In this document: positions 12,534-18,840 of the stretch, in pieces
How positions within the stretch are numbered: position 1 is the stretch's first letter
Layout: each line of letters opens with the position of its first letter
IMG/VR virus record: IMGVR_UViG_3300035701_000291
Location: 1 to 23,459 of that record
DNA length: 23,459 nt
Source: a virus
Reading direction: 5' to 3' (one strand)
Translations under genes and position numbers: made by a program
Notes under the pieces: model-generated
Databases searched by the model: none
What the model was told of the DNA's origin: nothing
Seen by the model: the letters and a program-made list of their open reading frames with translations, nothing else

Positions 12534-13694
12534 ATGCCCTCTATTTTGAAGACACCTAATGATTTCAGTAAAATGATTGCTGACGTTCTCACGTTCAAAC
12601 TTGAAGCCGTAGAAGAATTCTTTGACGTGGGCGAGGATAAAGAAGGATTTTTCTATGCAACATTACGGCCTAAGAAATGGTTAAGTGACCTCCAATTCAG
12701 GGGTATGTGTGGGCTCGTTCGAGACTTAGGAGGAGACTATGTTAAGGGCTTCAAAATGTTCAGGGTGCCTGGTCCTTTGGCGAAAAAGAGCCCTACACCG
12801 ATTCAGGAAGAAACTCCGAAAGTTGCTGCGGGCTCTTCTGAAGCGAGCCCTAAACCGTCTTCAATTAAGATCAGTCAATCAAGTGAGCTCTGCATAGGGG
12901 CTCTTTCTGAAGATGAAGACGTCAAAGCGCTGAGGGGCTCGTCTAAGAAGATCGGCTCTCTCTATCCGGTTCTTATGACCAGGAGCGGCGAAGTGATCGA
13001 TGGTTTTCATCGACTCAAAGCGGATCCTGATTGGCCTAAGTTCACGGTTGAAGGCATCGAGGATCCGGTGCAACTGGCTAAGGCTCGTCTGATCTCTAAT
13101 GAACGACGGAATGTCTCACCGGAAGAGAAAGGCCGATTGCTCCGAGAAATCATTGTCTATACAAATTGGAGCATGAAGCAACTTGCCGAGGAACTCGGTT
13201 GGGGCATCAGCACAGTCTACCGCTATTTGCCTGATGACTTGAAAGATCAGACTAAAGCAGCCGCTGGGGCTCTTGGGGGCTCAGATTCTGCTCTAACCCT
13301 TAGAGCACCTGATGGGAAACCTGTTTCAGTTGAAACTGTGAAGCCTCAAGATATCACTTATGGTAAGGCTCGTGAACTCCTTGACACTCCTGCAGGCCGT
13401 GAAGTTCTCATTGACGCGGTAAAAGAGGCTGTAGCGAAGGGTGAAATTCCAGTTTCTCTCGATAAGGAAGAGCCCTTGTTTGCTGAAGGCATCGCAACGG
13501 TGGAAGACGAACATGAGCCCCTGGAAGGTTCTGAGAAATCGGGTGTGGGCTCGTTTGAAACTGTTCACCGTCACAAAATTGAAGGCACTCAAGTCGGCGA
13601 GTTCACATGCACTGAATGTAATCAACATTTCTTCATCGACCACATTTCCGCTGACAAACATAGGCTCACAAAAGTAAGGAGCGCTCCAGAATGA
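12534..13694 (+). CDS. ParB/Srx-like protein with HTH and C-terminal zinc finger
   Basis: A 386-residue protein with ATG directly after the previous TAA. Residues 1-80 form an unknown domain (GFFYATLRPKKWLSDLQF, then GGDYVKGFKMFRVPG). A low-complexity linker (81-118) follows. The ParB/Srx-like core is at 119-200: IGSLYPVLMTRSGEVIDGFHR holds the DGFHR box, and LISNERRNVSPEEKGRLL matches the ParB N-x-x-R-x-x-x-(S/T)PxE box. A helix-turn-helix is at 209-232 (WSMKQLAEELGWGISTVYRY). A helical region and a C-terminal C2H2-like finger (C359, C362, H370, H376) end the protein. ParB family proteins bind DNA and hydrolyse CTP or cut DNA. Here partition or regulation is inference. No ParA is seen. The gene carries 11 GAGCCC/GGGCTC sites, mostly in linkers. 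Confidence 0.75.
   Translation: MPSILKTPNDFSKMIADVLTFKLEAVEEFFDVGEDKEGFFYATLRPKKWLSDLQFRGMCGLVRDLGGDYVKGFKMFRVPGPLAKKSPTPIQEETPKVAAGSSEASPKPSSIKISQSSELCIGALSEDEDVKALRGSSKKIGSLYPVLMTRSGEVIDGFHRLKADPDWPKFTVEGIEDPVQLAKARLISNERRNVSPEEKGRLLREIIVYTNWSMKQLAEELGWGISTVYRYLPDDLKDQTKAAAGALGGSDSALTLRAPDGKPVSVETVKPQDITYGKARELLDTPAGREVLIDAVKEAVAKGEIPVSLDKEEPLFAEGIATVEDEHEPLEGSEKSGVGSFETVHRHKIEGTQVGEFTCTECNQHFFIDHISADKHRLTKVRSAPE
12711..13552. repeat. Dense cluster of GAGCCC/GGGCTC motifs
   Basis: Eleven copies start at 12711, 12788, 12830, 12845, 12898, 12935, 13267, 13277, 13470, 13515 and 13547. Less than one is expected by chance in 842 bp under equal base use. Orientation is mixed. They fall in all three codon registers and mostly encode Ser/Pro/Gly/Ala/Glu-rich linkers of the ParB-like protein. 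Confidence 0.75.
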
Positions 13695-14347
13695 GTGAAC
13701 ATAAATTCACTTTGCTTGACTGCTTCTGCGGGATGGGAGGAGTTTCAGACGGTTTTGCGTTTGAAGGTTTCGATGTCATGGGCACAGACATCGTTGACGC
13801 GCCTAAGATGTTGGGTTACAAGCATCATTTCATTCAAGCGAATATGTGTGACTTGAAAGGTGAAGCCTTCAAAGGTTACGATGTGATCTGGGGAAGTCCA
13901 CCATGTAGAGACTTCTCACAAATAGGTCTACTCTATGGCAAAAGATGGCGGAATCCACCTCACCCTGAAAATGGACTTGTTTTGATTGACTGTTTTCTGG
14001 ACTTTGTGAAAGATGCAGCCCCTCATTTTTGGATAATGGAGAATGTGGCTAATCTCAAGAAATTCTTCAAGAAGTTCCAACCGAGGACAGAAGGATTCAT
14101 CACTTACGGAAAACGCCACGTCTTTTACGGGAACTACCCGCTTTTCCTCATGCCACGTGACATGCGAGTAAAAATCCGTTGTAAAAATAAGAATGGGCGC
14201 GATCAACCAAGCATGAAGTATTTGGAACCAACGCCATGTCATAATAGAGCAATTCAGTCGGCGCAACATGCTAGGATTCCTTTGGCTTGTTCTAGAGCTT
14301 TTGCCAAGGCCTGTAGGGAGCAACTCGAAATCGAGGTTTCTGTATGA
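13691..14347 (+). CDS. C5 cytosine DNA methyltransferase
   Basis: A 218-residue protein with ATG 13691 overlapping the parB-like stop. Motif I is LLDCFCGMGGVSDGF (8-22). Motif IV is GSPPCRDFS (68-76) with catalytic C72. Motif VI is WIMENVANL (114-122). The C-terminal RIPLACSRAFAKAC looks like motif X. The usual motif VIII and target recognition domain are short or absent, so the enzyme is compact compared with typical Dcm-type proteins of 300-400 residues, as seen in several viral orphan methyltransferases. It should methylate cytosine at an unknown site. No cognate restriction gene is adjacent, so protection of viral DNA is the simplest role. A Vsr-like nuclease domain lies in the same operon at 10387. 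Confidence 0.85.
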   Translation: MSEHKFTLLDCFCGMGGVSDGFAFEGFDVMGTDIVDAPKMLGYKHHFIQANMCDLKGEAFKGYDVIWGSPPCRDFSQIGLLYGKRWRNPPHPENGLVLIDCFLDFVKDAAPHFWIMENVANLKKFFKKFQPRTEGFITYGKRHVFYGNYPLFLMPRDMRVKIRCKNKNGRDQPSMKYLEPTPCHNRAIQSAQHARIPLACSRAFAKACREQLEIEVSV

Positions 14348-14661
14348 GTGATCGTGGGCTCTACAAGAAAGTGCCTTTAGCCAAACGGGTTTGCAGTTGG
14401 ATTCACTGTCAAGAACCGATTGAACGCAACCTCATTCGATCAAAAGATGGGAGACTTTGGCATTACGGTTGCTATAACGATGCAAGGGACACCCACTATC
14501 AATGCATAGAATGTGTCGCCACGTTCGATGGAACAGAAGTCACTTTCGTAGAAGACAACTCAAGCTTTGGCGATGATTTTCGTCGACAATGGAAACCGCA
14601 GTGCCCAAGTTGCGGCGCCAATCTCAGAAGTCTCGCAAGTCAAGGGGGAATCGAATTTTGA
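14344..14661 (+). CDS. Zinc-finger protein, 105 residues
   Basis: ATG 14344 overlaps the methyltransferase stop by ATGA. The protein has three Cys pairs or knuckles: C17 and C22 (VCSWIHCQEPI) with H40 and C43 (WHYGC), C54 and C57 (QCIECV), and C87 and C90 (QCPSCGANL). The first resembles half of a treble-clef finger, and the last two form a zinc ribbon. A nucleic-acid or protein-binding role is likely. It may help the very short methyltransferase upstream in target recognition, but that is speculation. The next mini-gene overlaps its stop. Confidence 0.65.
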   Translation: MSDRGLYKKVPLAKRVCSWIHCQEPIERNLIRSKDGRLWHYGCYNDARDTHYQCIECVATFDGTEVTFVEDNSSFGDDFRRQWKPQCPSCGANLRSLASQGGIEF

Positions 14662-14795
14662 GATCAATGCGGTTGCCGAGATTTTTCAGAGTGCTTCTTA
14701 GTCCCGTCCTAGTTTGTTTCGGAGTGCTGGGGATTGTGATGGTTGTTGTCGGTGCACGGAAGAAAGAGTCTCATCTCTTGGAGGTTGAACAATGA
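14658..14795 (+). CDS. 45-residue single-span membrane protein, copy 2
   Basis: TTG 14658 overlaps the previous stop (TTGA) and follows AAGGGGG by nine bases. ATG 14667 gives the same start as copy 1 (MRLP). The frame is open back to 14589, but that part lies inside the zinc-finger gene. The product MRLPRFFRVLLSPVLVCFG continues VLGIVMVVVGARKKES and is about 80 percent identical to copy 1 at 11873 over the shared length. It has one hydrophobic helix with basic ends and a longer acidic tail. The stop overlaps the ATPase start. Confidence 0.65.
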   Translation: MRSMRLPRFFRVLLSPVLVCFGVLGIVMVVVGARKKESHLLEVEQ

Positions 14796-16321
14796 AGTTA
14801 CGTCTGTCCCCAGAATTTACCATCGATACTGATGATTACAAGCGTGAAGGCTTACGCTTCAGTATATTAGCTATGAGTGGTCACGGCAAGAGCAATGCAG
14901 GTGCCGACATCGTTGAAGACGTCTTGGATAATCATGCGCAAGTAATCATTATCGAGCCTATTCCTGAGTGGCATACGTTGAAAGCCCGGTACAATAATGT
15001 GGTCGTTGTGGGTGGGCCTTATCAGGATCTCCCGCTTGAGCCGGCGTTTGCTCATGAATATGTCAAAGCTGCTTTGGAGAAGGGCATCAGCCTTGTTGTC
15101 AATGTGAGCGATATCGAAGATGAAGGAGAGCAGATCAAGTTTGTCTCTACGTTTTTGTGGAATCTTTACCGCCTCGAGCAGAAGTACAGGCGCGTGCTCT
15201 TCCTGGTCCTTGAAGAGGCAGATACTTGGGCGCCGCAGATGTGGGACCAAATCACCAAACAGTCTCTGTCTCGAGTGAGCCTTATCGCAAAACACGGTCG
15301 TAAGATCGGCATTTTCCCGATTCTCATCAGTCAGCGTCCTGCAGATCTTCATAAGAGCCCGCTGAGTCAGTGCAACATCAACTTGTTCGGCAAGTTCACG
15401 AGTCCTGCAGACTTGGATCCAAAGACTGGCCTGATGTTTCTCGTGAAAAAACAGCATCTGAACATTACTGAAGAGCAGATTATGAAGTTGCCTACGGGCT
15501 CGTTTGTGGTCAGTCACAAGGGCGGCGTCGACACGGTTGCAGTTCGAAAGCGTTTGTGTCCTCACGGCGCTGATACGCCTTTGATTGAGCCGAAGCCTTT
15601 CACTGCGGATCTGTCGCGAGCCCTGGGCGGTCTCCAGGAAGAGATTGCGAAGGCAGTCGCTGCTAAGAAAGAGGAAGAATCAACTGTCAAGCGCCTCGAG
15701 AAGCAGGTTGAAGATTTGAAGAAGCGGAATGTGCAACTGGAGGAGAAGGCGAACATCAAGCTTTCAGTCAAAGAAATGATGACAGGCGCCGGTTCTGAAC
15801 GGGTAGGAGTCATGACTCCTAAGCTTTCTGAGGATGTTGAGAGAAGGCTTTCTTTTCTTGGCGAGCAAGTCCATGAAAAGGACGTTCGCATCAAATCGCT
15901 TGAGACTCTTAATGAAAGATTTGCGAAAGAAAACAACTCGTTTGTTAAACTGAAGGAAGGCATTTTAGGGCTTTTACCTACGCCGAGCCCTATTACATTA
16001 CCTACATCGAATACATCGATTGGTTTGCAGCGTTCTGTGACAGTTGTTGATGTGGCTTCTGCCGAGAAATTTATCACTGTCAGCACTGAAAACATGCGTG
16101 GTAAACTCCTTGCTCTCGCTAAGAAAGGAAAACTTGATTCATGGAAGCAACTAGGCGAGATTGTGAAGGCTGTTGAAGAGGAGCATTGGAGTGCAACGCC
16201 TCAAGAAGTCAATAATGCGCTTAACGATCTGGCGAAAGAGGACCTGATTGCTAAGAAGCATTCAGACCGCAACTACTACTGTCTTGCGCAAGGCGTCAAA
16301 TTTAAGGAGACCTTATCTTGA
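14792..16321 (+). CDS. HerA/FtsK-like ATPase with coiled coil and winged helix
   Basis: A 509-residue protein with ATG 14792 overlapping the previous TGA. Walker A is AMSGHGKSNAG (27-37, K33, S34). The segment IIIEPIPEW (52-60) is typical of HerA. Walker B is VLFLVLEEADTW (135-146) with E141/E142. LISQRPADLHK (178-188) is the sensor region. Residues about 280-330 and 345-395 are coiled coil, and about 430-500 look like a winged helix (MRGKLLALAKKGKLDSWKQL, then EVNNALNDLAKEDLI). HerA proteins are hexameric DNA translocases, usually paired with NurA nuclease, which is absent here. A role in DNA transport, segregation or defence evasion is possible. Packaging is unlikely because a separate terminase exists. 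Confidence 0.8.
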   Translation: MKLRLSPEFTIDTDDYKREGLRFSILAMSGHGKSNAGADIVEDVLDNHAQVIIIEPIPEWHTLKARYNNVVVVGGPYQDLPLEPAFAHEYVKAALEKGISLVVNVSDIEDEGEQIKFVSTFLWNLYRLEQKYRRVLFLVLEEADTWAPQMWDQITKQSLSRVSLIAKHGRKIGIFPILISQRPADLHKSPLSQCNINLFGKFTSPADLDPKTGLMFLVKKQHLNITEEQIMKLPTGSFVVSHKGGVDTVAVRKRLCPHGADTPLIEPKPFTADLSRALGGLQEEIAKAVAAKKEEESTVKRLEKQVEDLKKRNVQLEEKANIKLSVKEMMTGAGSERVGVMTPKLSEDVERRLSFLGEQVHEKDVRIKSLETLNERFAKENNSFVKLKEGILGLLPTPSPITLPTSNTSIGLQRSVTVVDVASAEKFITVSTENMRGKLLALAKKGKLDSWKQLGEIVKAVEEEHWSATPQEVNNALNDLAKEDLIAKKHSDRNYYCLAQGVKFKETLS

Positions 16322-16479
16322 AATGGCGGTTTTGGCGAAAGTCAGAGCCATTAAATAAGACAGTTCTCTCGGTGACCCTCCAGAATTTGACGGAAGGGAA
16401 GAACTATTATGTTGAGGCGCAATCGCCGGAGAAGGCATTGGAACTTATGCAGAGACTAAGGAAGGAGGCATCGTCTTGA
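16318..16479 (+). CDS. 53-residue mini-protein
   Basis: TTG 16318 overlaps the ATPase stop (TTGA) and follows AAGGAGA (16304-16310) by seven bases. A basic start (MKWRFWRKSEPL) is followed by strand, turn, strand (VLSVTLQNLTEGKNYYVEA) and a helix (PEKALELMQRLRKEA). The layout resembles the 49-residue protein at 11617. It carries in its 3' end the AAGGAGG for the next mini-gene. Confidence 0.55.
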   Translation: MKWRFWRKSEPLNKTVLSVTLQNLTEGKNYYVEAQSPEKALELMQRLRKEASS

Positions 16480-16622
16480 CAGATCGAAATACTAAGCAAT
16501 TCTACATAAAACGCATAGAGCAGATTCTCAAGAGGAAACTTACTCCGGACGAAAGAAGGAACAGCCGACTTACGTTCAGAAATTGGCTTCATGGTCTCCA
16601 GAGGGAGAAGGAGGCTTCTTGA
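16476..16622 (+). CDS. 48-residue basic helical mini-protein
   Basis: TTG 16476 overlaps the previous TGA and follows AAGGAGG (16462-16468) by seven bases. The product is two basic helices: NTKQFYIKRIEQILKRKL and PDERRNSRLTFRNWLHGL. It is rich in Arg and Lys and could bind nucleic acid. The first helix resembles the mini-protein at 11531. The next gene begins in a TGATG overlap. Confidence 0.55.
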   Translation: MTDRNTKQFYIKRIEQILKRKLTPDERRNSRLTFRNWLHGLQREKEAS

Positions 16623-16708
16623 TGGCTCTCTGCAAGTTCAGTCCTAAGCATAAATGTCTTTCTTGGTATCGGTGCTGCAAATTCCCCACGTTCAAGGAGG
16701 GTTCGTAG
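16622..16708 (+). CDS. 28-residue Cys-rich mini-protein
   Basis: ATG 16622 sits in a TGATG overlap with GAAGGAGG (16607-16614) seven bases upstream. The product reads MALCKFSPKHKCLSWYRCCK plus an eight-residue tail, with Cys at 4, 12, 18 and 19 and a His at 10, suggesting metal binding. It resembles the Cys4 mini-protein at 11763 in size and position. Its stop TAG overlaps the GTG of the next gene. Confidence 0.5.
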   Translation: MALCKFSPKHKCLSWYRCCKFPTFKEGS

Positions 16709-17112
16709 TGGTCTATATCGGTGTTTTGGTCTGCAATAGTCAGAAAGTGTTGGACCACAAACTACGCGATGGAAAGAAGAGCGAAAGCGCGTACTGTTAT
16801 TGGGGAATGTCCCGATTTCCAAAACGATTGCTCGACATAACAATGCCAGAGACGACGGGCGTTGTTTCTGAATCCGCGGGGGCTCCTGGATTTGGCTGGT
16901 ATGGCGAGGATGACATAGATTTTCCTGAAAGTGTTGAAGTTCGACTCTATTTTGCGGTCAAAGGTCGAGTCTTGGGGTATTTCGTGTGCAAGGCAATGGG
17001 TGAGCGTGATCGAAAGTATGAATTACGTTTTCATAGCGAATCGTGGACCTGGATAAAATCTGTAGGAATTAAGCCAAGCCAAGGGTTCAGATATTTCAAG
17101 GAGGGCTCTTGA
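16708..17112 (+). CDS. Hypothetical 134-residue protein, possible PUA/ASCH-like fold
   Basis: The frame is open from 16654, but GTG 16708 is preferred. It overlaps the previous stop and follows AAGGAGG (16694-16700) by seven bases. The protein starts VYIGVLVCNSQKVLDHKLRD. It contains YCYWGMSRFPKRLL and then VEVRLYFAVKGRVLGYFVC, a strand pair with a K-G-x-x-x-G-Y-F turn, and ends with SWTWIKSVGIKPSQGFRYF. The KGRVLGYF strand and the final GFRYF segment recall ASCH/EVE-type PUA domains that read modified bases, but the match is weak. If correct, recognition of modified nucleic acid would fit the methyltransferase in this operon. Confidence 0.6.
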   Translation: MVYIGVLVCNSQKVLDHKLRDGKKSESAYCYWGMSRFPKRLLDITMPETTGVVSESAGAPGFGWYGEDDIDFPESVEVRLYFAVKGRVLGYFVCKAMGERDRKYELRFHSESWTWIKSVGIKPSQGFRYFKEGS

Positions 17113-17300
17113 TGTGGAAGTGTAAGAGTCCCGATTGCGGCAGAACGTTTTCCGTGTTAGGCAGGATCTCTGTGGAGAAGCAGGGACCACCTTCTTTTTC
17201 GCCTGATGTTCCGCGTCGCGTGATTGTTGAGAAGCCTTGTTGCCCTTTTTGTGAAAGTATCGAGTTTGAAGAAGTGAAAGGTTCTGAGGGTTCAAAATGA
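17112..17300 (+). CDS. Zinc-ribbon protein, short paralogue
   Basis: ATG 17112 follows AAGGAGGG (17098-17105) by six bases and overlaps the previous TGA. TTG 17109 is an alternative start. The 62-residue protein has CKSPDCGRTF near its start and CCPFCESIEFEEV near its end, a two-knuckle zinc ribbon matching the longer protein at 11986. The middle (GPPSFSPDVPRRVIVEKP) is Pro-rich. The stop overlaps the next ATG. Confidence 0.65.
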   Translation: MWKCKSPDCGRTFSVLGRISVEKQGPPSFSPDVPRRVIVEKPCCPFCESIEFEEVKGSEGSK

Positions 17301-17500
17301 GTGATGAAAGTGAGTACGATTGCGGTGAAGATGTTCTCGAGGAAGAGGATCTTTGCGACTACAATGGTGATCCATGTATCGGAGACAAGATGTTTTGCGA
17401 AGTGTGTCCTGTCCTCACGGGAGATTGGGAGCCAGAGAAAACACTGATGGATGCAGAAAGAAGGGTGAAAAAAAGAAGGGCTTCTGGTGAAGGCAAATGA
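17297..17500 (+). CDS. Acidic Cys-containing 67-residue protein
   Basis: ATG 17297 overlaps the previous TGA. The N-terminal half is very acidic (DESEYDCGEDVLEEEDLCDY) with Cys at 9, 20, 27, 34 and 37 (FCEVCPVL). The C-terminus is basic (ERRVKKRRASGEGK). An acidic, DNA-mimic-like face with Cys is a pattern also seen in small anti-defence proteins, but there is no specific match. The next gene overlaps by ATGA. Confidence 0.55.
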   Translation: MSDESEYDCGEDVLEEEDLCDYNGDPCIGDKMFCEVCPVLTGDWEPEKTLMDAERRVKKRRASGEGK

Positions 17501-17685
17501 AGATCTACACTGACAAACAAGTGGACGTCATTCATAGGGAGCTCGTGGAATTGGAGAAGCTTATCAGTCAGAATAGTTACGTCGTTTCTGCCGGCGTAAG
17601 AAACGTCTCTTTCCAAAGACTTGAGCGGATTCGAACGGTTCTTCTGCAAGGTGAGGAAGTCAACATTCAAGTTCAGGGGACCTAG
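17497..17685 (+). CDS. Hypothetical 62-residue helical protein
   Basis: ATG 17497 overlaps the previous TGA. The product contains two helices (DKQVDVIHRELVELEKLISQ and SFQRLERIRTVLLQGEEV) linked by NSYVVSAGVRNV. It may form a helical hairpin dimer. No family is recognised. A six-base gap separates it from the next gene. Confidence 0.55.
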   Translation: MKIYTDKQVDVIHRELVELEKLISQNSYVVSAGVRNVSFQRLERIRTVLLQGEEVNIQVQGT

Positions 17686-17690
17686 AAAAA

Positions 17691-17990
17691 ATGTGTACGC
17701 CTCAAGATGCCCAAAACTGCAAGAAGTGGAGAGAGGCGTATCCAGATATCCGTATCGGAATGTGTCCTCCATATTGTCCAACAATGGAAAGAATGCCTCT
17801 TCTCTTTGTCTTAGGAATGCCTCCATTAGGGAAGACTGTCTGTGATGAATGTGGCAAGAGTTTGCTGTGCCGTTGTTGTGGTCAGGTCAACCAGAATAAA
17901 GTGCGGATAGTGGATAATGTAGTGAGTCCTTGGTATTTCTGTTCTGACAAATGCAAAGAGAAATTTCTTGCTCGAAAACCTAACCCGTGA
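17691..17990 (+). CDS. TRASH/MYM-like zinc-finger protein
   Basis: A 99-residue protein with ATG 17691 shortly after the previous stop. It has many Cys: C10, C25 and C29 (MCPPYCP), C51 and C54 (VCDECGKSL), the CRCC cluster near 60-63, and C84 and C88 (WYFCSDKCKEKFLARKP). The last segment, aromatic-F-C-S-x-x-C-x-x-x-F, is the signature of TRASH/YHS/MYM metal-binding fingers. It probably binds two or more metal ions. The next GTG overlaps its TGA. Confidence 0.65.
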   Translation: MCTPQDAQNCKKWREAYPDIRIGMCPPYCPTMERMPLLFVLGMPPLGKTVCDECGKSLLCRCCGQVNQNKVRIVDNVVSPWYFCSDKCKEKFLARKPNP

Positions 17991-18424
17991 GGCTGATTGT
18001 TTTGAGTGGAGAGGAGATAGGAGATAGAGAGATAGAGTGTATGTATACATACATACATACACATACAAAAAGAAAAAATCACTCTACATTCTATTTCCCA
18101 GAGTCATTTCAAAACACGTTCGACTTGCTGCATACTATTCTGAAGAGGGAAGGCTCAAACTTCAGTCAATGGACTAGAGATAACGCTGAGTCCTATGTGA
18201 GACTTCATGAGCCTGGTAATCCTCAGCAGCGGCTTGATACGATTTTGAAGCTTGGCAAAGCTTATCATGCTCCGAGCCCTATCTGCGGCTTCAAAGACTG
18301 CATGCGAGACATAGTTGCAGTCGCCATTTTCATTCAAAACAAAAAAGAGTATGGGCTCTGTGACAAACACAAGAAAGAGGCTGAAGCGTTAGGCCCGAAG
18401 GTTTGGAGGTTCCTGAAAAAATGA
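17987..18424 (+). CDS. RHH-like protein with Cys/His tail, start behind a simple repeat
   Basis: The frame is open from GTG 17987, overlapping the previous TGA. An in-frame ATG lies at 18041, and either could be used. From GTG the protein has 145 residues. The first 35 are encoded by purine-rich and ATAC repeats. The conserved part starts STFYFPESFQNTFDLL, then LKREGSNFSQWTRDNAESYV, a strand plus two helices like an RHH domain, then RLHEPGNPQQRLDTIL and a metal-binding tail (ICGFKDC and LCDKHKKEA). The H-x-PGNPQ segment recurs, to my recollection, in archaeal plasmid and virus proteins. The simple repeats at its 5' end could cause frameshift switching of expression. Confidence 0.6.
   Translation: MRLIVLSGEEIGDREIECMYTYIHTHTKRKNHSTFYFPESFQNTFDLLHTILKREGSNFSQWTRDNAESYVRLHEPGNPQQRLDTILKLGKAYHAPSPICGFKDCMRDIVAVAIFIQNKKEYGLCDKHKKEAEALGPKVWRFLKK
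18014..18066 (+). repeat. Simple sequence repeats: three GAGATAG and (ATAC)4
   Basis: GAGATAG occurs at 18014-18020, 18021-18027 and 18029-18035. Four perfect ATAC units follow at 18045-18060, then ACATAC. The segment 18039-18052 is also a perfect 14-bp palindrome, GTATGTATACATAC. Gain or loss of one four-base unit would shift the frame of the RHH-like gene if translation starts at 17987 or 18041. Confidence 0.7.
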
Positions 18425-18527
18425 GGTTTTCAGAACCCTATGGGAAAAGTCCATCAAAAACCGTTTCGAGCCCTACAGAGCCTGTTAGCCTAGGTATAGC
18501 AGTGTCAGAAAGACAAGGTGTGTAAAA

Positions 18528-18602
18528 ATGACTATTCCAAATAAAAACGACGGTTTCAACACGTTAAATATGTTCGAATTTGAGGGTGATGATGTAGTTT
18601 GA
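18528..18602 (+). CDS. 24-residue mini-ORF, possible leader peptide
   Basis: ATG 18528 has AAGGTG (18514-18519) eight bases upstream. The product is MTIPNKNDGFNTLNMFEFEG plus four residues. Its stop overlaps the TTG of the AbrB-like gene (TTGA), so it may couple translation. A TATA-like TTAAATAT lies inside it, so the region may instead be promoter DNA. Low certainty. Confidence 0.3.
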   Translation: MTIPNKNDGFNTLNMFEFEGDDVV

Positions 18603-18829
18603 AGACCACGAAATCGAAAGACAAGTTTTCTCAGCAAAAATTCTCAATAAGCGACTGGCGAAAAGTCGGCAATCTGAAGGAAATGATCGTGCTCGGCGTC
18701 TCTTCACGAGGCAACAGCCTATGTGTTATCATTCCAAAAGACTTAGCTGACGTTGCAGGCGTGATCAGTGGAGATCGGGTTCGAGTTTGGTTTCTAGATC
18801 ATTATAGAAAGAACAGGGAAGAAGAATGA
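18599..18829 (+). CDS. AbrB-like DNA-binding protein
   Basis: A 76-residue protein with TTG 18599 overlapping the mini-ORF stop. The C-terminal half reads VSSRGNSLCVIIPKDLADVA, then SGDRVRVWFLDHY. The pattern G-N-S-x-x-V-x-I-P-K-x-L-A-x-x-x-x-x-x-x-G-D-x-V is the AbrB/SpoVT swapped-hairpin fold common in archaeal regulators. The N-terminal 25 residues are basic. It lies just before the structured RNA candidate and the packaging operon, so it may control the switch to late gene expression. That role is inferred. Confidence 0.7.
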   Translation: MKTTKSKDKFSQQKFSISDWRKVGNLKEMIVLGVSSRGNSLCVIIPKDLADVAGVISGDRVRVWFLDHYRKNREEE

Positions 18830-18840
18830 TAACTAACAAA

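Noticed and set aside
14589-14657. Longer N-terminus of membrane mini-protein copy 2
   Set aside because: This part lies inside the zinc-finger gene, is basic and unlike copy 1, and the ribosome-binding site supports the start at 14658.
14867-15565. 232-residue minus-strand reading frame
   Set aside because: It lies antisense within the HerA-like ATPase gene, whose motifs are clear. The antisense protein has no recognisable domain or ribosome-binding site.
15562-16095. 177-residue minus-strand reading frame rich in Ser
   Set aside because: Antisense shadow of the coiled-coil region of the ATPase; Ser/Phe richness is the complement of Lys/Glu codons.
18045-18066. Possible CRISPR or long tandem array
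   Set aside because: The repeat unit is four bases with no spacers; it is a microsatellite.
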